DNA of 49,367 nucleotides from Chlamydiota bacterium (GTDB lineage: Bacteria; Auribacterota; JACPWU01), in contig JACOUC010000013.1 of assembly GCA_016178055.1 (NCBI GenBank), forward strand, positions 1 through 49,367, written 5' to 3'. Below, one piece after another: positions 8,682-18,602 of this stretch. The notes beneath the pieces were generated by a model, which was given only the letters and a program-made list of their open reading frames with translations, ran no database searches and had not been told where the DNA came from. How positions within the stretch are numbered: position 1 is the first letter of the stretch; each line of letters opens with the position of its first letter. Made by a program: the position numbers and the translations under genes.

Positions 8682-10229
8682 CTAGACTCCCTTCACATCC
8701 TTCTTCTCTTTAATAAAAAGAATCCGGTTAATGGCATTTAAATAAGCTCGAGCGCTCGCCTCAAGAATGTCGGTCGAAGTTCCCTTCCCTGTCACCGTAC
8801 GGGAATCAATTTGAACCTTGACCACGACCTCTCCCAAGGCATCTTTCCCACTTGTGATGGACCTTAAGGAATAGTCCAATAGTTTTCCTTTAATCCCAGT
8901 AAGTCGATCAATGGTATTGTAACTTGCATCGACCGGACCATCTCCACAGGCCGCATCTTCAAAAACCTCCTGATCTTTCCTGAGGCGAACCGTAGCCGTA
9001 GGAACAGTCGTATTTCCACTGGCAATATGAAGATATTCCAATTGAAAAATTTCAGGAACTTGGGCCAATTCATCCTCCACTAAGGCAACCAAGTCTTCGT
9101 CATAAACCGTTTTTTTCTTATCGGCCAGAACTTTAAATTTTTCAAAAAGCTTGTCAATTTCTTCCTGATTCAAGGAAAATCCAAGCAATTTCAATCTTTC
9201 ACGAAAGGCATGACGCCCTGAATGTTTTCCCAAGACCAAATTGCTGGCGGAAAGCCCTACGTCTTCAGGACTCATAATTTCATAAGTCGTTCGTTCTTTT
9301 AATACCCCATCTTGATGAATCCCTGATTCATGGGCAAACGCATTCTCGCCCACAATGGCTTTATTGGGTTGAACAACCATTCCTGTTAAATTACTCACCA
9401 AGCGACTGGTCTTAATAATTTCTTTCGTACGGACATGCGTTTCTACATCTTTAAAAATATCCCTTCGCGTCTTGAGGGTCATTACAATTTCTTCAAGTGA
9501 GGCATTTCCTGCACGTTCCCCAATTCCATTGATCGTGCACTCAATTTGGCGAGCCCCATTTCGAATCGCCATCAAGGAATTTGCAACCGCCAACCCCAAA
9601 TCATTATGGCAATGAACGCTGATCACAGCTTGAGCCATATTTCTGACATTTTGTCGAAGATAATAAATCAATTTTCCAAAATCTTCTGGAAAGGCATAAC
9701 CTACCGTATCCGGAATATTGACAGTTTTTGCCCCCGCCTCAATGACGGCCTCGACCACTTTGGCCAAAAAAGCAGGCTCTGTCCTGGAAGCATCCTCTGG
9801 AGAAAATTCGACATCCTCGACATACTTCCTTGCCTTTTTAACCCCTTCTACCGCCATTTTCAAAATTTCATCTTCTGCTTTTTTTAATTTATACTGCATA
9901 TGAATTTTAGAAGTTGCCAAAAAAACATGAATACGGGAAAGAGAAGCCTTCTCCAAAGCCTGCGCTACCTTTTCAATATCCTTATCCACACAGCGGGCGA
10001 GCCCAGCAATTCTGGGCCCTTTGACCTCAAGAGAAATAGCCTTCACCGCCTCAAAGTCATCCGGAGAGGCAATGGGAAATCCCCCTTCAATGACATCCAC
10101 ATTAAGAGCGGCCAATTGATGAGCCACTTCCAGTTTCTCGCGCAGATTCAAACTTGCGCCCGGACATTGCTCACCATCACGCAAAGTGGTATCGAAGATA
10201 ATAATTTTTTCTACAGATTTACTGTTCAT
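8682..10229 (-). CDS. leuA: 2-isopropylmalate synthase
   Basis: LeuA condenses acetyl-CoA with 2-oxoisovalerate, the first committed step of leucine synthesis. The protein is about 515 residues. The HMGL-like TIM barrel begins with [16 protein letters not shown]; metal ligands include the Asp of that motif and the histidines of [22 protein letters not shown] follows. The C-terminal LeuA dimer domain, the site of leucine feedback inhibition, is present from about residue 390. I prefer the ATG at 10229 ([11 protein letters not shown]), since the upstream ATG at 10250 adds seven non-family residues. leuB, leuC and leuD are not in the window. Confidence 0.95.
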   Translation of the reverse strand: MNSKSVEKIIIFDTTLRDGEQCPGASLNLREKLEVAHQLAALNVDVIEGGFPIASPDDFEAVKAISLEVKGPRIAGLARCVDKDIEKVAQALEKASLSRIHVFLATSKIHMQYKLKKAEDEILKMAVEGVKKARKYVEDVEFSPEDASRTEPAFLAKVVEAVIEAGAKTVNIPDTVGYAFPEDFGKLIYYLRQNVRNMAQAVISVHCHNDLGLAVANSLMAIRNGARQIECTINGIGERAGNASLEEIVMTLKTRRDIFKDVETHVRTKEIIKTSRLVSNLTGMVVQPNKAIVGENAFAHESGIHQDGVLKERTTYEIMSPEDVGLSASNLVLGKHSGRHAFRERLKLLGFSLNQEEIDKLFEKFKVLADKKKTVYDEDLVALVEDELAQVPEIFQLEYLHIASGNTTVPTATVRLRKDQEVFEDAACGDGPVDASYNTIDRLTGIKGKLLDYSLRSITSGKDALGEVVVKVQIDSRTVTGKGTSTDILEASARAYLNAINRILFIKEKKDVKGV

Positions 10230-10330
10230 AGTCGAGACCGAAAAATCCAAAATTCAGTCATGAAAATAGAAAAAATGTACAATAATGTTCTTTATTTTCA
10301 CCCACTTGGGTGGACTGAAAGTTCATGATG

Positions 10331-10433
10331 ACAAAAATCAAAATGCAAAATGACAAACTAAAATTTAAAAAGTTAAAAAACCAAAGGCTTTATAAAATTT
10401 TGGATTTTGATCTGTCATTTTGATTTTTGAAAA
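10331..10433. repeat. Palindromic word repeat downstream of ilvC (near-identical to 11525-11645)
   Basis: The sequence from AAATCAAAATGCAAAATGAC through CCAAAGGCTTTATAAAATTT to TGTCATTTTGATTTTTGAAA matches the repeat upstream of ilvC with a single one-base length difference that I can see. The two copies are direct repeats about 1.2 kb apart and bracket ilvC. Confidence 0.85.
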
Positions 10434-10485
10434 CAGCAACTCTTTTAATGAATAATCTCCTTAAATCCGAAATCCGCAATAAGTA

Positions 10486-11502
10486 TTAATACAGCTTTCT
10501 CTTAATCTCTTTTCCACCCAACCATGGCATCAACTTACGTAACTTTTCACCCACTTTTTCAATAGAATGTTCCGAATCCCTCTTTAAAATTGCATTGTAA
10601 ACAGGGCGATTGGCCTTGTTCTCTAAAATCCATTCCCGAGCAAATTCACCCGTTTGAATTTCGGTTAAAATTTCTTTCATCCGAGCCCGCGTCTCAGCAT
10701 TCACAACACGAGGGCCACGTGTAATATCCCCGTATTTGGCCGTCTCACTGATAGATTTTCTCATATTCGAAATTCCACCCTCATAGATTAAATCAACAAT
10801 CAGCTTCACCTCATGAAGGCATTCAAAATAAGCCACTTCAGGCTGATAACCCGCATTCACCAAGGTTTCAAAACCCGCTCGAATCGATTCGGTTAATCCA
10901 CCGCAAAGAACCACTTGCTCGCCAAATAAATCGGTTTCTGTTTCTTCTTTAAACGTCGTCTCCAACACTCCAGACCGAGCCGCTCCAATTCCTTTCGCAT
11001 AGGCCAAAGCGACTTCATGGGCCTTACCCGTAGAGTCCTGATAAATCGCCAAAAGAGCAGGAACACCTCCTCCTTCAGTATACGTCCTTCGAACCAAGTG
11101 ACCAGGCCCTTTCGGAGCAATCATAAAAACATCCACATCGCTGGGTGGAACAATCTGACCAAAATGGATATTAAATCCATGCGCAAAAGCAATCGACTTC
11201 CCCGGCTTAAGGAAAGGGGCCACATCCTTTTGATAAACCTCCGGCGCCTTCATGTCTGAAACTAAGAACATGATGCAATCCGCTTTTTTTGCTGCCTCTA
11301 AAGAGGTTAAAACCTCAAGCCCGGCCTTCTCAGCCTCTTTCCATGAGGGACTCCCCTGATAAAGGCCTACCACGACCTTAACGCCGCTATCCTTTAAATT
11401 AAGCGCATGGGCGTGGCCCTGGCTTCCATACCCTAAAACAGCAACGGTTTTATTTTTCAAATATTTTAAATCTGCATCTTTGTCGTAATACATCTTGGTC
11501 AT
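10486..11502 (-). CDS. ilvC: Ketol-acid reductoisomerase
   Basis: IlvC performs the Mg-dependent alkyl shift and NADPH reduction that yields dihydroxy acids in valine and isoleucine synthesis. The 338-residue length is that of class I KARI. The Rossmann loop [18 protein letters not shown] is present, as are [13 protein letters not shown], the catalytic [10 protein letters not shown] acidic residues and the C-terminal [18 protein letters not shown] helix. An RBS-like AAAGGAGAT lies a few bases before the ATG. It lies between leuA and ilvN on the same strand, and near-identical palindromic repeats bracket it. Confidence 0.97.
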   Translation of the reverse strand: MTKMYYDKDADLKYLKNKTVAVLGYGSQGHAHALNLKDSGVKVVVGLYQGSPSWKEAEKAGLEVLTSLEAAKKADCIMFLVSDMKAPEVYQKDVAPFLKPGKSIAFAHGFNIHFGQIVPPSDVDVFMIAPKGPGHLVRRTYTEGGGVPALLAIYQDSTGKAHEVALAYAKGIGAARSGVLETTFKEETETDLFGEQVVLCGGLTESIRAGFETLVNAGYQPEVAYFECLHEVKLIVDLIYEGGISNMRKSISETAKYGDITRGPRVVNAETRARMKEILTEIQTGEFAREWILENKANRPVYNAILKRDSEHSIEKVGEKLRKLMPWLGGKEIKRKLY

Positions 11503-11524
11503 AACGATCTCCTTTTATAACTTT

Positions 11525-11645
11525 AAATCCAAAAATCAAAATGCAAAATGACAAACTAAAATTTAAAAAGTTAAAAACCAAAGGCTTTATAAAATTTTGG
11601 ATTTTGATCTGTCATTTTGATTTTTGAAATTTGATTTTTGATTTT
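11525..11645. repeat. Palindromic word repeat between ilvN and ilvC
   Basis: This is the second copy of the 10331-10433 repeat, with an added outer TTTGATTTTTGATTTT extension. It ends at the ilvN stop codon. It separates ilvN from ilvC, so any readthrough transcript contains the hairpin. Confidence 0.85.
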
Positions 11646-12118
11646 CATTCTCTTAAAAGTGCTACTTTCCCTGTTCTGGCAACCTCTTCAATTCCAAAAC
11701 CTTTCATCAAATCAAAAAAACCATGGATCTTAGATTCATCACCTGTAATTTCAATGGTCAAAGACTCATGAGCCACATCGACAATTTTGGCCCTAAAAAT
11801 ATCCACCATCTGCATAATCTCAGAACGCGTTTTAGCGCTTGCAGTCACTTTGATCAAAACCAATTCTCGTTCAACTCTTTCCTTACCTTTCATATCAATA
11901 ACTTTAATAACATCTATCAGTTTATTGAGCTGCTTAACCACTTGTTCCAAAACGAGGTCATCCCCTTGAACAACAATCGTCATTCTTGAAACAGTAGGAT
12001 CATGAGTCTCTCCCACAGCAAGACTATCAATATTAAATCCCCGACCACTGAAAAGTCCCGCCACCCGTGCCAAAACTCCAAACTTATTTTCAACTAAAAC
12101 AGAAATCGTATGTTTCAT
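11645..12118 (-). CDS. ilvN: Acetolactate synthase small (regulatory) subunit
   Basis: This regulatory subunit stimulates acetolactate synthase and confers valine feedback inhibition. An ACT domain covers residues 1-75 (HTISVLVENKFGVLARVAGL, SRMTIVVQGDD), followed by the ALS small-subunit C-terminal domain (FRAKIVDVAHESLTIEITG, GIEEVARTGKVAL). I start it at the ATG at 12118 (MKHTISVLVENK, 157 residues), because the upstream 16 codons are not family sequence. The catalytic large subunit normally precedes it, but upstream here is a toxin-antitoxin pair. Confidence 0.94.
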   Translation of the reverse strand: MKHTISVLVENKFGVLARVAGLFSGRGFNIDSLAVGETHDPTVSRMTIVVQGDDLVLEQVVKQLNKLIDVIKVIDMKGKERVERELVLIKVTASAKTRSEIMQMVDIFRAKIVDVAHESLTIEITGDESKIHGFFDLMKGFGIEEVARTGKVALLRE

Positions 12119-12193
12119 TTTTACAAGGCTCCTAAATTGCTCCCGAATTGGTGCTAAGGGTATCAAAAAATCAAGGAATTTGTCTTCTAAAAA

Positions 12194-12457
12194 TTAAACT
12201 TTGCCCTTGTCAATGATGCCATGGGGTCCAATATTCCTAAAAAGATAGGCTTCTTTGGTGCTGCTAAAAGTAAAGCGGTACTTAGAGGTGACATACCCTT
12301 CCCATATCTCATTGTACCGATGGATATTTAAGGAAGGATGCATTGGGTTTTCCATGAATAATTTCAATTTTTCATCGAAGCGTTTCTGGATAGAAAAAGG
12401 CATGCGTTGATAGTTTTGCTTGAAGGTGTCTGTAAAATCTACCGGCTTTTTAGCCAT
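12194..12457 (-). CDS. RelE/ParE-superfamily toxin-like protein
   Basis: This 87-residue basic protein looks like a RelE-fold mRNA interferase or related toxin. It starts with helices (FTDTFKQNYQRMPFSIQKRF) and continues with the strand pattern MHPSLNIHRYNEIWEGYVTSKYRFTF seen in RelE-like toxins. The start overlaps the 3' end of the antitoxin gene by 19 bases, which fits translational coupling. The exact RelE/ParE subfamily and catalytic residues cannot be assigned by eye. The pair sits where ilvB would be expected, between ilvN and the slipin gene. Confidence 0.75.
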   Translation of the reverse strand: MAKKPVDFTDTFKQNYQRMPFSIQKRFDEKLKLFMENPMHPSLNIHRYNEIWEGYVTSKYRFTFSSTKEAYLFRNIGPHGIIDKGKV

Positions 12458-12684
12458 CGAACGGCGTCTTTTGCGTTGTTAAATCTGTTGACTCTTCCAT
12501 GTTTGATGTCTTCAGCTGCAAGATGTTCTTCTAGCCCCCAGTCAAAGATGGCCTTGGATTTCCTGGATAAACTCGAAAGAAGCTGGTTGATAAAGGTTGA
12601 TCGCGGGGTCTGCCCTCGAAACGCATCTATCCAGCGAAGAATAGATTGATCGATCGTAACATTGATATGAGATTTGGATATCAT
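12439..12684 (-). CDS. Ribbon-helix-helix antitoxin of the RelE-like pair
   Basis: This 81-residue protein has a short N-terminal strand (HINVTIDQSILRWIDAF) followed by helices, typical of ribbon-helix-helix DNA-binding antitoxins that repress their own operon. The C-terminal part would bind the toxin. I choose the ATG at 12684 because GGAG lies six bases upstream; a TTG at 12696 is a weaker alternative. Antitoxin-first order and the 19-base overlap with the toxin are standard for such modules. Confidence 0.75.
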   Translation of the reverse strand: MISKSHINVTIDQSILRWIDAFRGQTPRSTFINQLLSSLSRKSKAIFDWGLEEHLAAEDIKHGRVNRFNNAKDAVRWLKSR

Positions 12685-12777
12685 TTTTAGCTCCAAAAAA
12701 ATACTATTCTACTTCTTTACTACTTTCAAGGGTTTTTTAGAAGAATTTTCGAAGCGAGGGATAAGAAAATCAATAAA

Positions 12778-13542
12778 TCAATGAACGTCCCGTTTTTCTT
12801 TTTTTAAGAGATTTTCAAGAATATTAATCGGCAATGGAAATACAATCGTCGTATTTTTTTCCACGCCAATTTCGGTTAATGTCTGTAAATAACGCAGCTG
12901 AATGGCCGCAGGCTCTTGAGCAATAACACTCGCGGCCTGATAAAGTTTTTCAGCCGCTTGAAATTCGCCTTCAGCATGAATAATCTTTGCACGTTTTTCA
13001 CGCTCGGCTTCGGCCTGTTTAGAAATGGCTCGAATCATTTCAGGAGGAAGATCGACTTGTTTAACTTGAACGGAGCTGACCTTAATTCCCCAAGGTTCCG
13101 TATGCTGATCCAAAATATTTTGCAACTTTACATTTAAAGTTTCTCTTTTGCTTAAAAGATCATCTAACTCGACTTCCCCCAATACAGATCTCAACGTCGT
13201 TTGAGCCAATTGCGAAGTTGCATAAAGATAACTTTCTACATCAATAATCGCCCGCACAGGATTGACCACACGAAAATAACAGACCGCATTTACTTTCACG
13301 GAAACATTGTCTTTTGTAATAATGTCTTGAGGTGGAACATCTAATGTAATGGTCCTTAAAGAAACCCTGACGATCCGGTCTAAGGGCCAGAAAACAAAGA
13401 TTAAGCCAGGGCCCTTGGCCTCTCCCAGAACTCGTCCGAGCCTAAAAATGACACCCCGTTCATATTCATTGAGTATTTTAATGACACTGATTAAATAAAA
13501 AATAACGACTCCAACCATAATCACCAAGGGCGAAAAAATCAT
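12778..13542 (-). CDS. Slipin / SPFH-domain membrane protein
   Basis: This 254-residue stomatin-like protein has one N-terminal membrane segment (about residues 3-22), the band-7/SPFH domain ([41 protein letters not shown]) and an alanine/glutamate-rich coiled coil ([20 protein letters not shown]) that would drive oligomerisation. Slipins scaffold membrane microdomains and are usually paired with an NfeD protease. That is the case here, with nfeD ending 12 bases upstream. A role in membrane quality control is inferred from the family. Confidence 0.93.
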   Translation of the reverse strand: MIFSPLVIMVGVVIFYLISVIKILNEYERGVIFRLGRVLGEAKGPGLIFVFWPLDRIVRVSLRTITLDVPPQDIITKDNVSVKVNAVCYFRVVNPVRAIIDVESYLYATSQLAQTTLRSVLGEVELDDLLSKRETLNVKLQNILDQHTEPWGIKVSSVQVKQVDLPPEMIRAISKQAEAEREKRAKIIHAEGEFQAAEKLYQAASVIAQEPAAIQLRYLQTLTEIGVEKNTTIVFPLPINILENLLKKEKRDVH

Positions 13543-13554
13543 AATGCCTCCTTA

Positions 13555-14850
13555 TTATTTTATTTCCTCAACCGTTAATTTCAAATTTTCAATTTTAACA
13601 ACTCGAACCTTTTGACCTTGGGGAATGGGCCGAGAAGAAACAGCCTCCCAATATTCACCGCGAATGAGAACTTTGCCTTCCAAAGAAAGAGCAGTCTGCG
13701 TAACCCCCAAAGTTCCAACCATTCCTTCTAAGCCCGTTTCAACCTTTCGTTTAAACGTCTTAATCGCTAGTCTCATCAAAAGCATCAAAATCAAACCAAA
13801 GGGAATAACGACAGCCAGCGCAACAGAAGGAGTTATTTTAAGTTCCGGCTGAGGAGCATCCACCAAAATCAAGGTCCCTATCAGCATGGAGATAATCCCT
13901 CCGATTCCCAAAATTCCGAACCCCTGAACCTTAATTTCTGCTATAAAAAGACCGAAGGCCAATAAAATTAAAAGAACACCTACAAAATTGATGGGAAGGA
14001 GAGAAAAACCGATTAAAGAAAGGAGTATAGAAAGGGTTCCTAACACACCGGGGGCAATCATTCCAGAATGAGCGAACTCAAAATAGAGAAGAAGAAGGCC
14101 CAAAAGTCCTAAAAGAAGGGCTAGATTAGGATCACTGATGGCCAATAGAATTCTCTGGCGAAGCGTCATCTGAAAAGGCTTTAAGGGGCCGATTTCTTTT
14201 GGCAAAGTGACCTCTTCCCCTGAAAATCGTTTGATCACTTTTCCTTTCAAGAATTGAAGAAGCTCGTTTTCATCCCTTGCAATGAATTCAATTAATTTTC
14301 CGTCGAGTGCCTCTTGAGCTGTAAAAGATTTACTTTCGGTAATTCCTTTTTCAGCCAATTCTTGGCTACGGCCTCTTTTCTCAACAATGCTTTTTAAATA
14401 AGCCTTGGCATCATTGGTCACCTTTTCAACTAAAGTAGAGGCCTTCCCTTCTTCCAAGGGATAAACACCCCCAAGCGCCAAAAGGGGATGGGCGGCACCT
14501 GTATTGGTTCCGGGGGCCATGACAGCCAAGTCACTTGAGAGCAAAATAAAAAACCCAGCAGACGCCGCTCGAGCTCCTGAAGGACCCACATAAACAATCA
14601 CCGGGATTTCACTTAAAAGAATTTTTCCAATAATTTTACGCATCCCTTCATCAAAACCACCGGGAGTATTCAAGCGTAAAATAACAAAAGGCGCTCGCTC
14701 TGATTGCGCCTGATCCATGGCCTGAACCACAAAATCAGCAAGAACAGAATTAATAGGGCCTTCGATATCGATCCGGTAAGGGTCAGAGGCGTGAACGAGA
14801 GATCCACTGAGCACTGTTAAGAAAAGAATAGCTAGAATTAGTTTTTTCAT
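13555..14850 (-). CDS. nfeD: NfeD-family membrane-bound ClpP-class serine protease
   Basis: This is a full-length (431-residue) NfeD1b-type protein. A signal peptide (residues 1-21) precedes a ClpP-like domain with the nucleophile Ser in ARAASAGFF and a candidate catalytic Lys in the following TNDAKAYLKSI region. Four or five hydrophobic helices span about 225-355, and an OB-fold NfeD domain ends the protein (GMVGTLGVTQTALSLEGKV). Homologues cleave the C-terminus of their partner stomatin. The slipin directly downstream is the probable partner. Confidence 0.93.
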   Translation of the reverse strand: MKKLILAILFLTVLSGSLVHASDPYRIDIEGPINSVLADFVVQAMDQAQSERAPFVILRLNTPGGFDEGMRKIIGKILLSEIPVIVYVGPSGARAASAGFFILLSSDLAVMAPGTNTGAAHPLLALGGVYPLEEGKASTLVEKVTNDAKAYLKSIVEKRGRSQELAEKGITESKSFTAQEALDGKLIEFIARDENELLQFLKGKVIKRFSGEEVTLPKEIGPLKPFQMTLRQRILLAISDPNLALLLGLLGLLLLYFEFAHSGMIAPGVLGTLSILLSLIGFSLLPINFVGVLLILLAFGLFIAEIKVQGFGILGIGGIISMLIGTLILVDAPQPELKITPSVALAVVIPFGLILMLLMRLAIKTFKRKVETGLEGMVGTLGVTQTALSLEGKVLIRGEYWEAVSSRPIPQGQKVRVVKIENLKLTVEEIK

Positions 14851-14870
14851 TTCTTCTTAACCACCTTTTA

Positions 14871-14969
14871 ATTTCGGAATTCGGATTTCGAATTTCGGAC
14901 TTTAGGAATAAATATCTAAAAAAGTTTTGCTTTTCGAGTCCGCAATCCGCAATTCGAAATCCGCAATTG
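14871..14969. repeat. CGGAATTCGGATTTCG word palindrome between ilvD and nfeD
   Basis: TTCGGAATTCGGATTTCG words face CCGCAATCCGCAATTCG words across an AT-rich centre containing TTTTGCTTTTCGAG. The architecture and the TTGCTTTTC centre resemble the copy at 8574-8680. It ends two bases before the ilvD stop codon. Confidence 0.8.
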
Positions 14970-14971
14970 TC

Positions 14972-16645
14972 TCATCCCGTCACCGCTCCCCTAGACGCTG
15001 AAGAAACCATGCGGGCATATTTGGCCATGACCCCTTTCGTATAATGAGAAGCTGGAGCTTTCCATTTTTCAAGCCTTTGACGGATTTCAGTGTCTAAAAG
15101 TTCAACATTCAACTGACGATTTTTAATATCAAAAATAATCATATCCCCATCTTTTAAAGATGCAATGGGACCTCCTACAGCAGCTTCAGGCGCAACATGT
15201 CCTGCCATTAAACCGTGAGTGGCTCCTGAGAAACGGCCATCGGTCATGAGTGCCACTTGATCCCCTAAACCTTCTCCCACCAAAGCCGCTGTAATGGCCA
15301 GCATCTCACGCATTCCAGGTCCTCCCTTAGGACCTTCGTAACGAATGACAACGACATCACCCACCTTAACTTGACGACTCTCAACTGCATGAAAGGCATC
15401 TTCTTCACAATTAAAAACCCGCGCAGGCCCTTTATGAAGCATTCTTTCATGACCCGCAACCTTTACCACACATCCTTCTGGAGCCAAATTCCCTTTTAAA
15501 ATGACAAAACCTCCTGTCGGCTTAATTGGATTATTTAACGGTCTAACCACTAATTGTCCTTTAGCCTCTTTGGCAAGATGGGCCTCTTCTCCAATTTTTT
15601 TTCCTGTGACGGTCATTTCATCCGGATTAAGAAGTCCCCCATCTAAAAGCCTTTTAGCCACTAAACGGGTTCCACCCGCTCGATATAAATCAGGCGCCAC
15701 GTAACGGCCCCCGGGCTTAAGATCAGCCAAAAGCGGCGTCTTTGAGCTAATGCGGTCAAAATCATCAATATTTAAAGGAAGACCCATTTCATCAGCAATG
15801 GCTAAAAAATGAAGAACACCATTGGTCGATCCTCCTGTAAGAGCAATCGAGGCAATGGCATTTTCGATCGCTTTATAAGTGATAATTTGGTAAGGAGTAA
15901 GTCCTTTTTTTAGGACCTCCATGATTAATTGTCCTGCCTTAAAAGCGACTTCATCTTTTTTGGGATCCATAGCGGGAACACCAGCACTCCCCATGGGAGA
16001 AATCCCCAGCATTTCCATTGCAATCGCCATGGTATTAGCCGTAAATTGTCCACCGCAGGCTCCAGGACCCGGGCATGCAACATCTTCGAGTTTATGAAGT
16101 TCTTTTTCCGTCATTCGACCGGCCGCACACGCACCCACCGCCTCGAAAACATCCTGAATCGTGACATCATGCCCTTGATATTGTCCTGGCATAATCGACC
16201 CTCCATAAAGCATCAGGGAAGGAAGATTGAGACGAGCCAGCGCCATGACAGTACCAGGAATGGTTTTATCACATCCTGAAAGAGCCACCACCGCGTCAAA
16301 CAAATGTCCTCGAGCCACCAATTCAATGGAATCTGCAATCACCTCTCGGCTGATTAAAGAGGCCTTCATTCCTTCTGTTCCCATGGAAATTCCATCCGAA
16401 ACAGAAACGGTATTAAATTCAATTGGGGTTCCCCCAGCTCGACGAATCCCTTCCTTGACCTTTTCAGAAAGCCTTCTCAAATGAAAATTGCAGGGCATCA
16501 CTTCAATCCACGTATTCGCAACTCCAATCAGGGGCTTTTTTAAATCCTCATCCGTAAATCCAATCGACTTCATCATCGCCCGAGTAGGTGCACGATCCGG
16601 GCCATCTGTTAAGGCACCGCTTCGATGTTTTAAATTTTTGATCAT
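14972..16645 (-). CDS. ilvD: Dihydroxy-acid dehydratase
   Basis: IlvD dehydrates 2,3-dihydroxy acids to 2-keto acids in valine and isoleucine synthesis using an iron-sulphur cluster. The 557-residue protein has the cluster cysteines in [17 protein letters not shown] and [12 protein letters not shown], the magnesium-binding region and the C-terminal [12 protein letters not shown] and [12 protein letters not shown] motifs. It is divergent from lemA and leads the minus-strand run toward nfeD, slipin, ilvN, ilvC and leuA. Confidence 0.97.
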   Translation of the reverse strand: MIKNLKHRSGALTDGPDRAPTRAMMKSIGFTDEDLKKPLIGVANTWIEVMPCNFHLRRLSEKVKEGIRRAGGTPIEFNTVSVSDGISMGTEGMKASLISREVIADSIELVARGHLFDAVVALSGCDKTIPGTVMALARLNLPSLMLYGGSIMPGQYQGHDVTIQDVFEAVGACAAGRMTEKELHKLEDVACPGPGACGGQFTANTMAIAMEMLGISPMGSAGVPAMDPKKDEVAFKAGQLIMEVLKKGLTPYQIITYKAIENAIASIALTGGSTNGVLHFLAIADEMGLPLNIDDFDRISSKTPLLADLKPGGRYVAPDLYRAGGTRLVAKRLLDGGLLNPDEMTVTGKKIGEEAHLAKEAKGQLVVRPLNNPIKPTGGFVILKGNLAPEGCVVKVAGHERMLHKGPARVFNCEEDAFHAVESRQVKVGDVVVIRYEGPKGGPGMREMLAITAALVGEGLGDQVALMTDGRFSGATHGLMAGHVAPEAAVGGPIASLKDGDMIIFDIKNRQLNVELLDTEIRQRLEKWKAPASHYTKGVMAKYARMVSSASRGAVTG

Positions 16646-16724
16646 GGCTTATGACTCCTATAAAGAGGACTCATGATATCACAAGCGCTAAAGTCACGAA
16701 TATGATTTTCTCATTACAACCGTG

Positions 16725-16853
16725 AAAATCCAAAAATCAAATATCAAAAATCTTGTCGGACAATGTAAAACTTAAAATGTCTCCCTTGCAATGGCATTTA
16801 AAATTTTGGATTTTAGGTTGTCATTTTGAATTTTGATTTTTGAATTTTAAATT
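16725..16853. repeat. Intergenic palindromic repeat, conserved-centre family
   Basis: Arms of AAATCCAAAAATCAAATATC and TTTTGAATTTTGATTTTTGA flank the centre TCTCCCTTGCAATGGCATTT followed by AAAATTTTGGATTTTAGG. The centre is nearly identical to that at 43338-43464 and, on the opposite strand, similar to 4719-4834. Confidence 0.85.
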
Positions 16854-16901
16854 AACACTACCGAAGACGATTGTTGTACAATTCCCTTGAGTTTCAGAAT
16901 T

Positions 16902-16907
16902 AGGGAG
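16902..16907 (+). promoter_or_regulatory. Ribosome-binding site of lemA
   Basis: AGGGAG lies seven bases before the ATG at 16915. A possible -10 (TACAAT, 16877-16882) and a TTAACA 19 bases further upstream could form a promoter, but the spacing is long. Confidence 0.45.
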
Positions 16908-16914
16908 TGAGAAT

Positions 16915-17466
16915 ATGGCAACATGGGTTTTGTTGGGAGTTGTTGGGATTATCGTCCTATGGCTGATCGGGGCTTATAATAGTTTGGTCAAAGGCCGTTA
17001 TGGCGTCAAAAATGGCTGGGCACAAATTGACGTGCAGCTAAAGCGGCGATATGACCTCATTCCTAATTTGGTGGAGACGTGTAAAGGGTATCTCAAGCAT
17101 GAAAGAGAAACCCTCGAAAAGGTGATTCAGGCAAGGAACATGGGACTTCAAGCCTCTGGGGTCAAAGCCCAGGCCGAAGCGAATAACATGCTGACCGATA
17201 CCCTGAAATCCCTCTTTGCCGTTGTGGAGAATTATCCAGATCTTAAAGCAAATCAAAACATGCTGGCCTTACAAGAAGAACTCACTTCAACAGAGAATAA
17301 AATTGCATCGGCCAGAGAATTCTATAACGATTCAACAGCAAGATATAATACTCAAGTTCAATCCTTCCCTACAAACTTCATTGCCAATCTTTTTAAATTT
17401 TCTCCTGAAGAATTTTTTCAAGCCCCTGAGACTGAAAAACAAGCACCGAAGGTTTCATTCAGTTAA
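16915..17466 (+). CDS. lemA: LemA family protein
   Basis: LemA proteins are small membrane-anchored helical-bundle proteins of unsettled function, often near peptidases. The 183-residue protein has one N-terminal membrane helix (about 3-23), then the conserved GRYGVKNGWAQIDVQLKRRY and DLIPNLVETCKGYLKHE segments and the SAREFYNDSTARYNTQVQSFP motif. It is a lone plus-strand gene, divergent from ilvD and convergent with rmuC, with only two bases between their stop codons. Confidence 0.93.
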   Translation: MATWVLLGVVGIIVLWLIGAYNSLVKGRYGVKNGWAQIDVQLKRRYDLIPNLVETCKGYLKHERETLEKVIQARNMGLQASGVKAQAEANNMLTDTLKSLFAVVENYPDLKANQNMLALQEELTSTENKIASAREFYNDSTARYNTQVQSFPTNFIANLFKFSPEEFFQAPETEKQAPKVSFS

Positions 17467-17468
17467 GG

Positions 17469-18548
17469 TTAGACAAGTTCTTTAACGCCCGTACCTTCCA
17501 ACGCATCCACCTGCAAAAGTTTTTCTTCAAACTTTCCCATATGCTTTTCAGCCTTTTCAAAACTTCCAGACGCATTAGAAAGATGGGCGCCAACCCGGTC
17601 AAAATCTTCTTTAAATTTTCCAAACTCATCCGCTAAACGATGCAATTGACCCAAAGTCTCCAAGGCCTTATCTTCAATTTTCATCCCTTTAAGTCCCAAA
17701 AGAATGACTTGTAAGTACGCATAAAAACTATTGGGAGAAACAGGGATGACCCTCTTTTCTAAAGCGTAATGGAAAAGCGAATGACTTGTTTCACTCGTAT
17801 CATCTTTAATAATGGTTTCATAGTAGACATTCTCGGCAGGGATATACATGAGAGCAAAATCAAACGTTCCTTCATCCAGGGAGATATATTTAGAGGCAAT
17901 GGCATCAATATGTTTTTTGACATCGGTCAGAAATTGCTTACGATACGTTTTCTTTTCTAGATCCGATGAGGCGCTTAATCCTTTTAAAAAATTTTCTAGA
18001 GGAAATTTAGAATCCACACTGACCAGATGCCTTCCACCAAGACGAATAACGGCATCCACCTTTGCCCCTGATTTAAAACCATATTGTAACTGATAATATT
18101 CTGGAGGAATAATCTGACTTAAAAGATCTCCTAAAAAAAATTCTCCCAATCCTCCTCGCAATTTTGGAGCTCGTAAAATTTCTTGAAGACGGGCAATGTC
18201 TTTTCCTACTTCAAAGATCTGCCGATTAGACTCTTCAAGCTTGCCCAATTTATTTTGAACCTCTCCCACCACCCGGGCCGTACCCTCAAGCCTCCCTCCA
18301 ATATCCTGACGGGTTTGATGCAATTGATCACCCACCTGTTTCAAAATACCCACTAATTGTTGTTGAACCACTTGAGCATTCCCATCGAGACTTAATCTAA
18401 CCTCGGAGCGAAAACTGTCCAATGTTTTTTGGATCAAAAGCTCCTGAGTTTGAGATTGAGAGAACTTCGATTTCAAAAGAAAAAAAAGAAGCCCCCCAAA
18501 AATCCCTATCAATAAACCGATCATCCCCGCCCCTATTCCAAATACCAT
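17469..18548 (-). CDS. rmuC: DNA recombination protein RmuC homologue
   Basis: RmuC limits inversion recombination at short inverted repeats in E. coli. The 359-residue protein has an N-terminal membrane segment (about 3-26), a long coiled coil (about 35-130) and the RmuC domain with restriction-nuclease-like sequence (GGLGEFFLGDLLSQIIPPEYY, DAVIRLGGRHLVSVDSKFPL). Its family role is noteworthy in a window so rich in inverted repeats, though a link is only speculation. Confidence 0.93.
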   Translation of the reverse strand: MVFGIGAGMIGLLIGIFGGLLFFLLKSKFSQSQTQELLIQKTLDSFRSEVRLSLDGNAQVVQQQLVGILKQVGDQLHQTRQDIGGRLEGTARVVGEVQNKLGKLEESNRQIFEVGKDIARLQEILRAPKLRGGLGEFFLGDLLSQIIPPEYYQLQYGFKSGAKVDAVIRLGGRHLVSVDSKFPLENFLKGLSASSDLEKKTYRKQFLTDVKKHIDAIASKYISLDEGTFDFALMYIPAENVYYETIIKDDTSETSHSLFHYALEKRVIPVSPNSFYAYLQVILLGLKGMKIEDKALETLGQLHRLADEFGKFKEDFDRVGAHLSNASGSFEKAEKHMGKFEEKLLQVDALEGTGVKELV

Positions 18549-18569
18549 GAATAAATTCTCCTATCGAAA

Positions 18570-18602
18570 ATTTTCAATTCTCAATTTTTAATTTTTAATT
18601 GT
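18570..18602. repeat. Short TTTTTAATTTTTAATTG words at the 3' end of the EAL gene
   Basis: AATTCTCAATTTTTAATTTT-type words overlap the last five codons (encoding TIKN and the stop codon) of the EAL gene. Confidence 0.5.

Noticed and set aside
9900-10328. 142-codon plus-strand open frame over leuA
   Set aside because: It lies opposite the highly conserved leuA N-terminus, has no recognisable family sequence, and its length is explained by codon constraints on leuA.
4719-11645. AT-rich word repeats as a CRISPR array
   Set aside because: There are no uniform repeat units with unique spacers; the words are degenerate, contiguous and arranged as inverted arms, and no cas genes are present.
12407-12649. 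Plus-strand open frame over the RelE-like pair
   Set aside because: It is antisense to two overlapping genes with better RBS and family support.
16227-16484. Plus-strand open frame inside ilvD
   Set aside because: It is a shadow of the strongly conserved ilvD reading frame, with no start signal.
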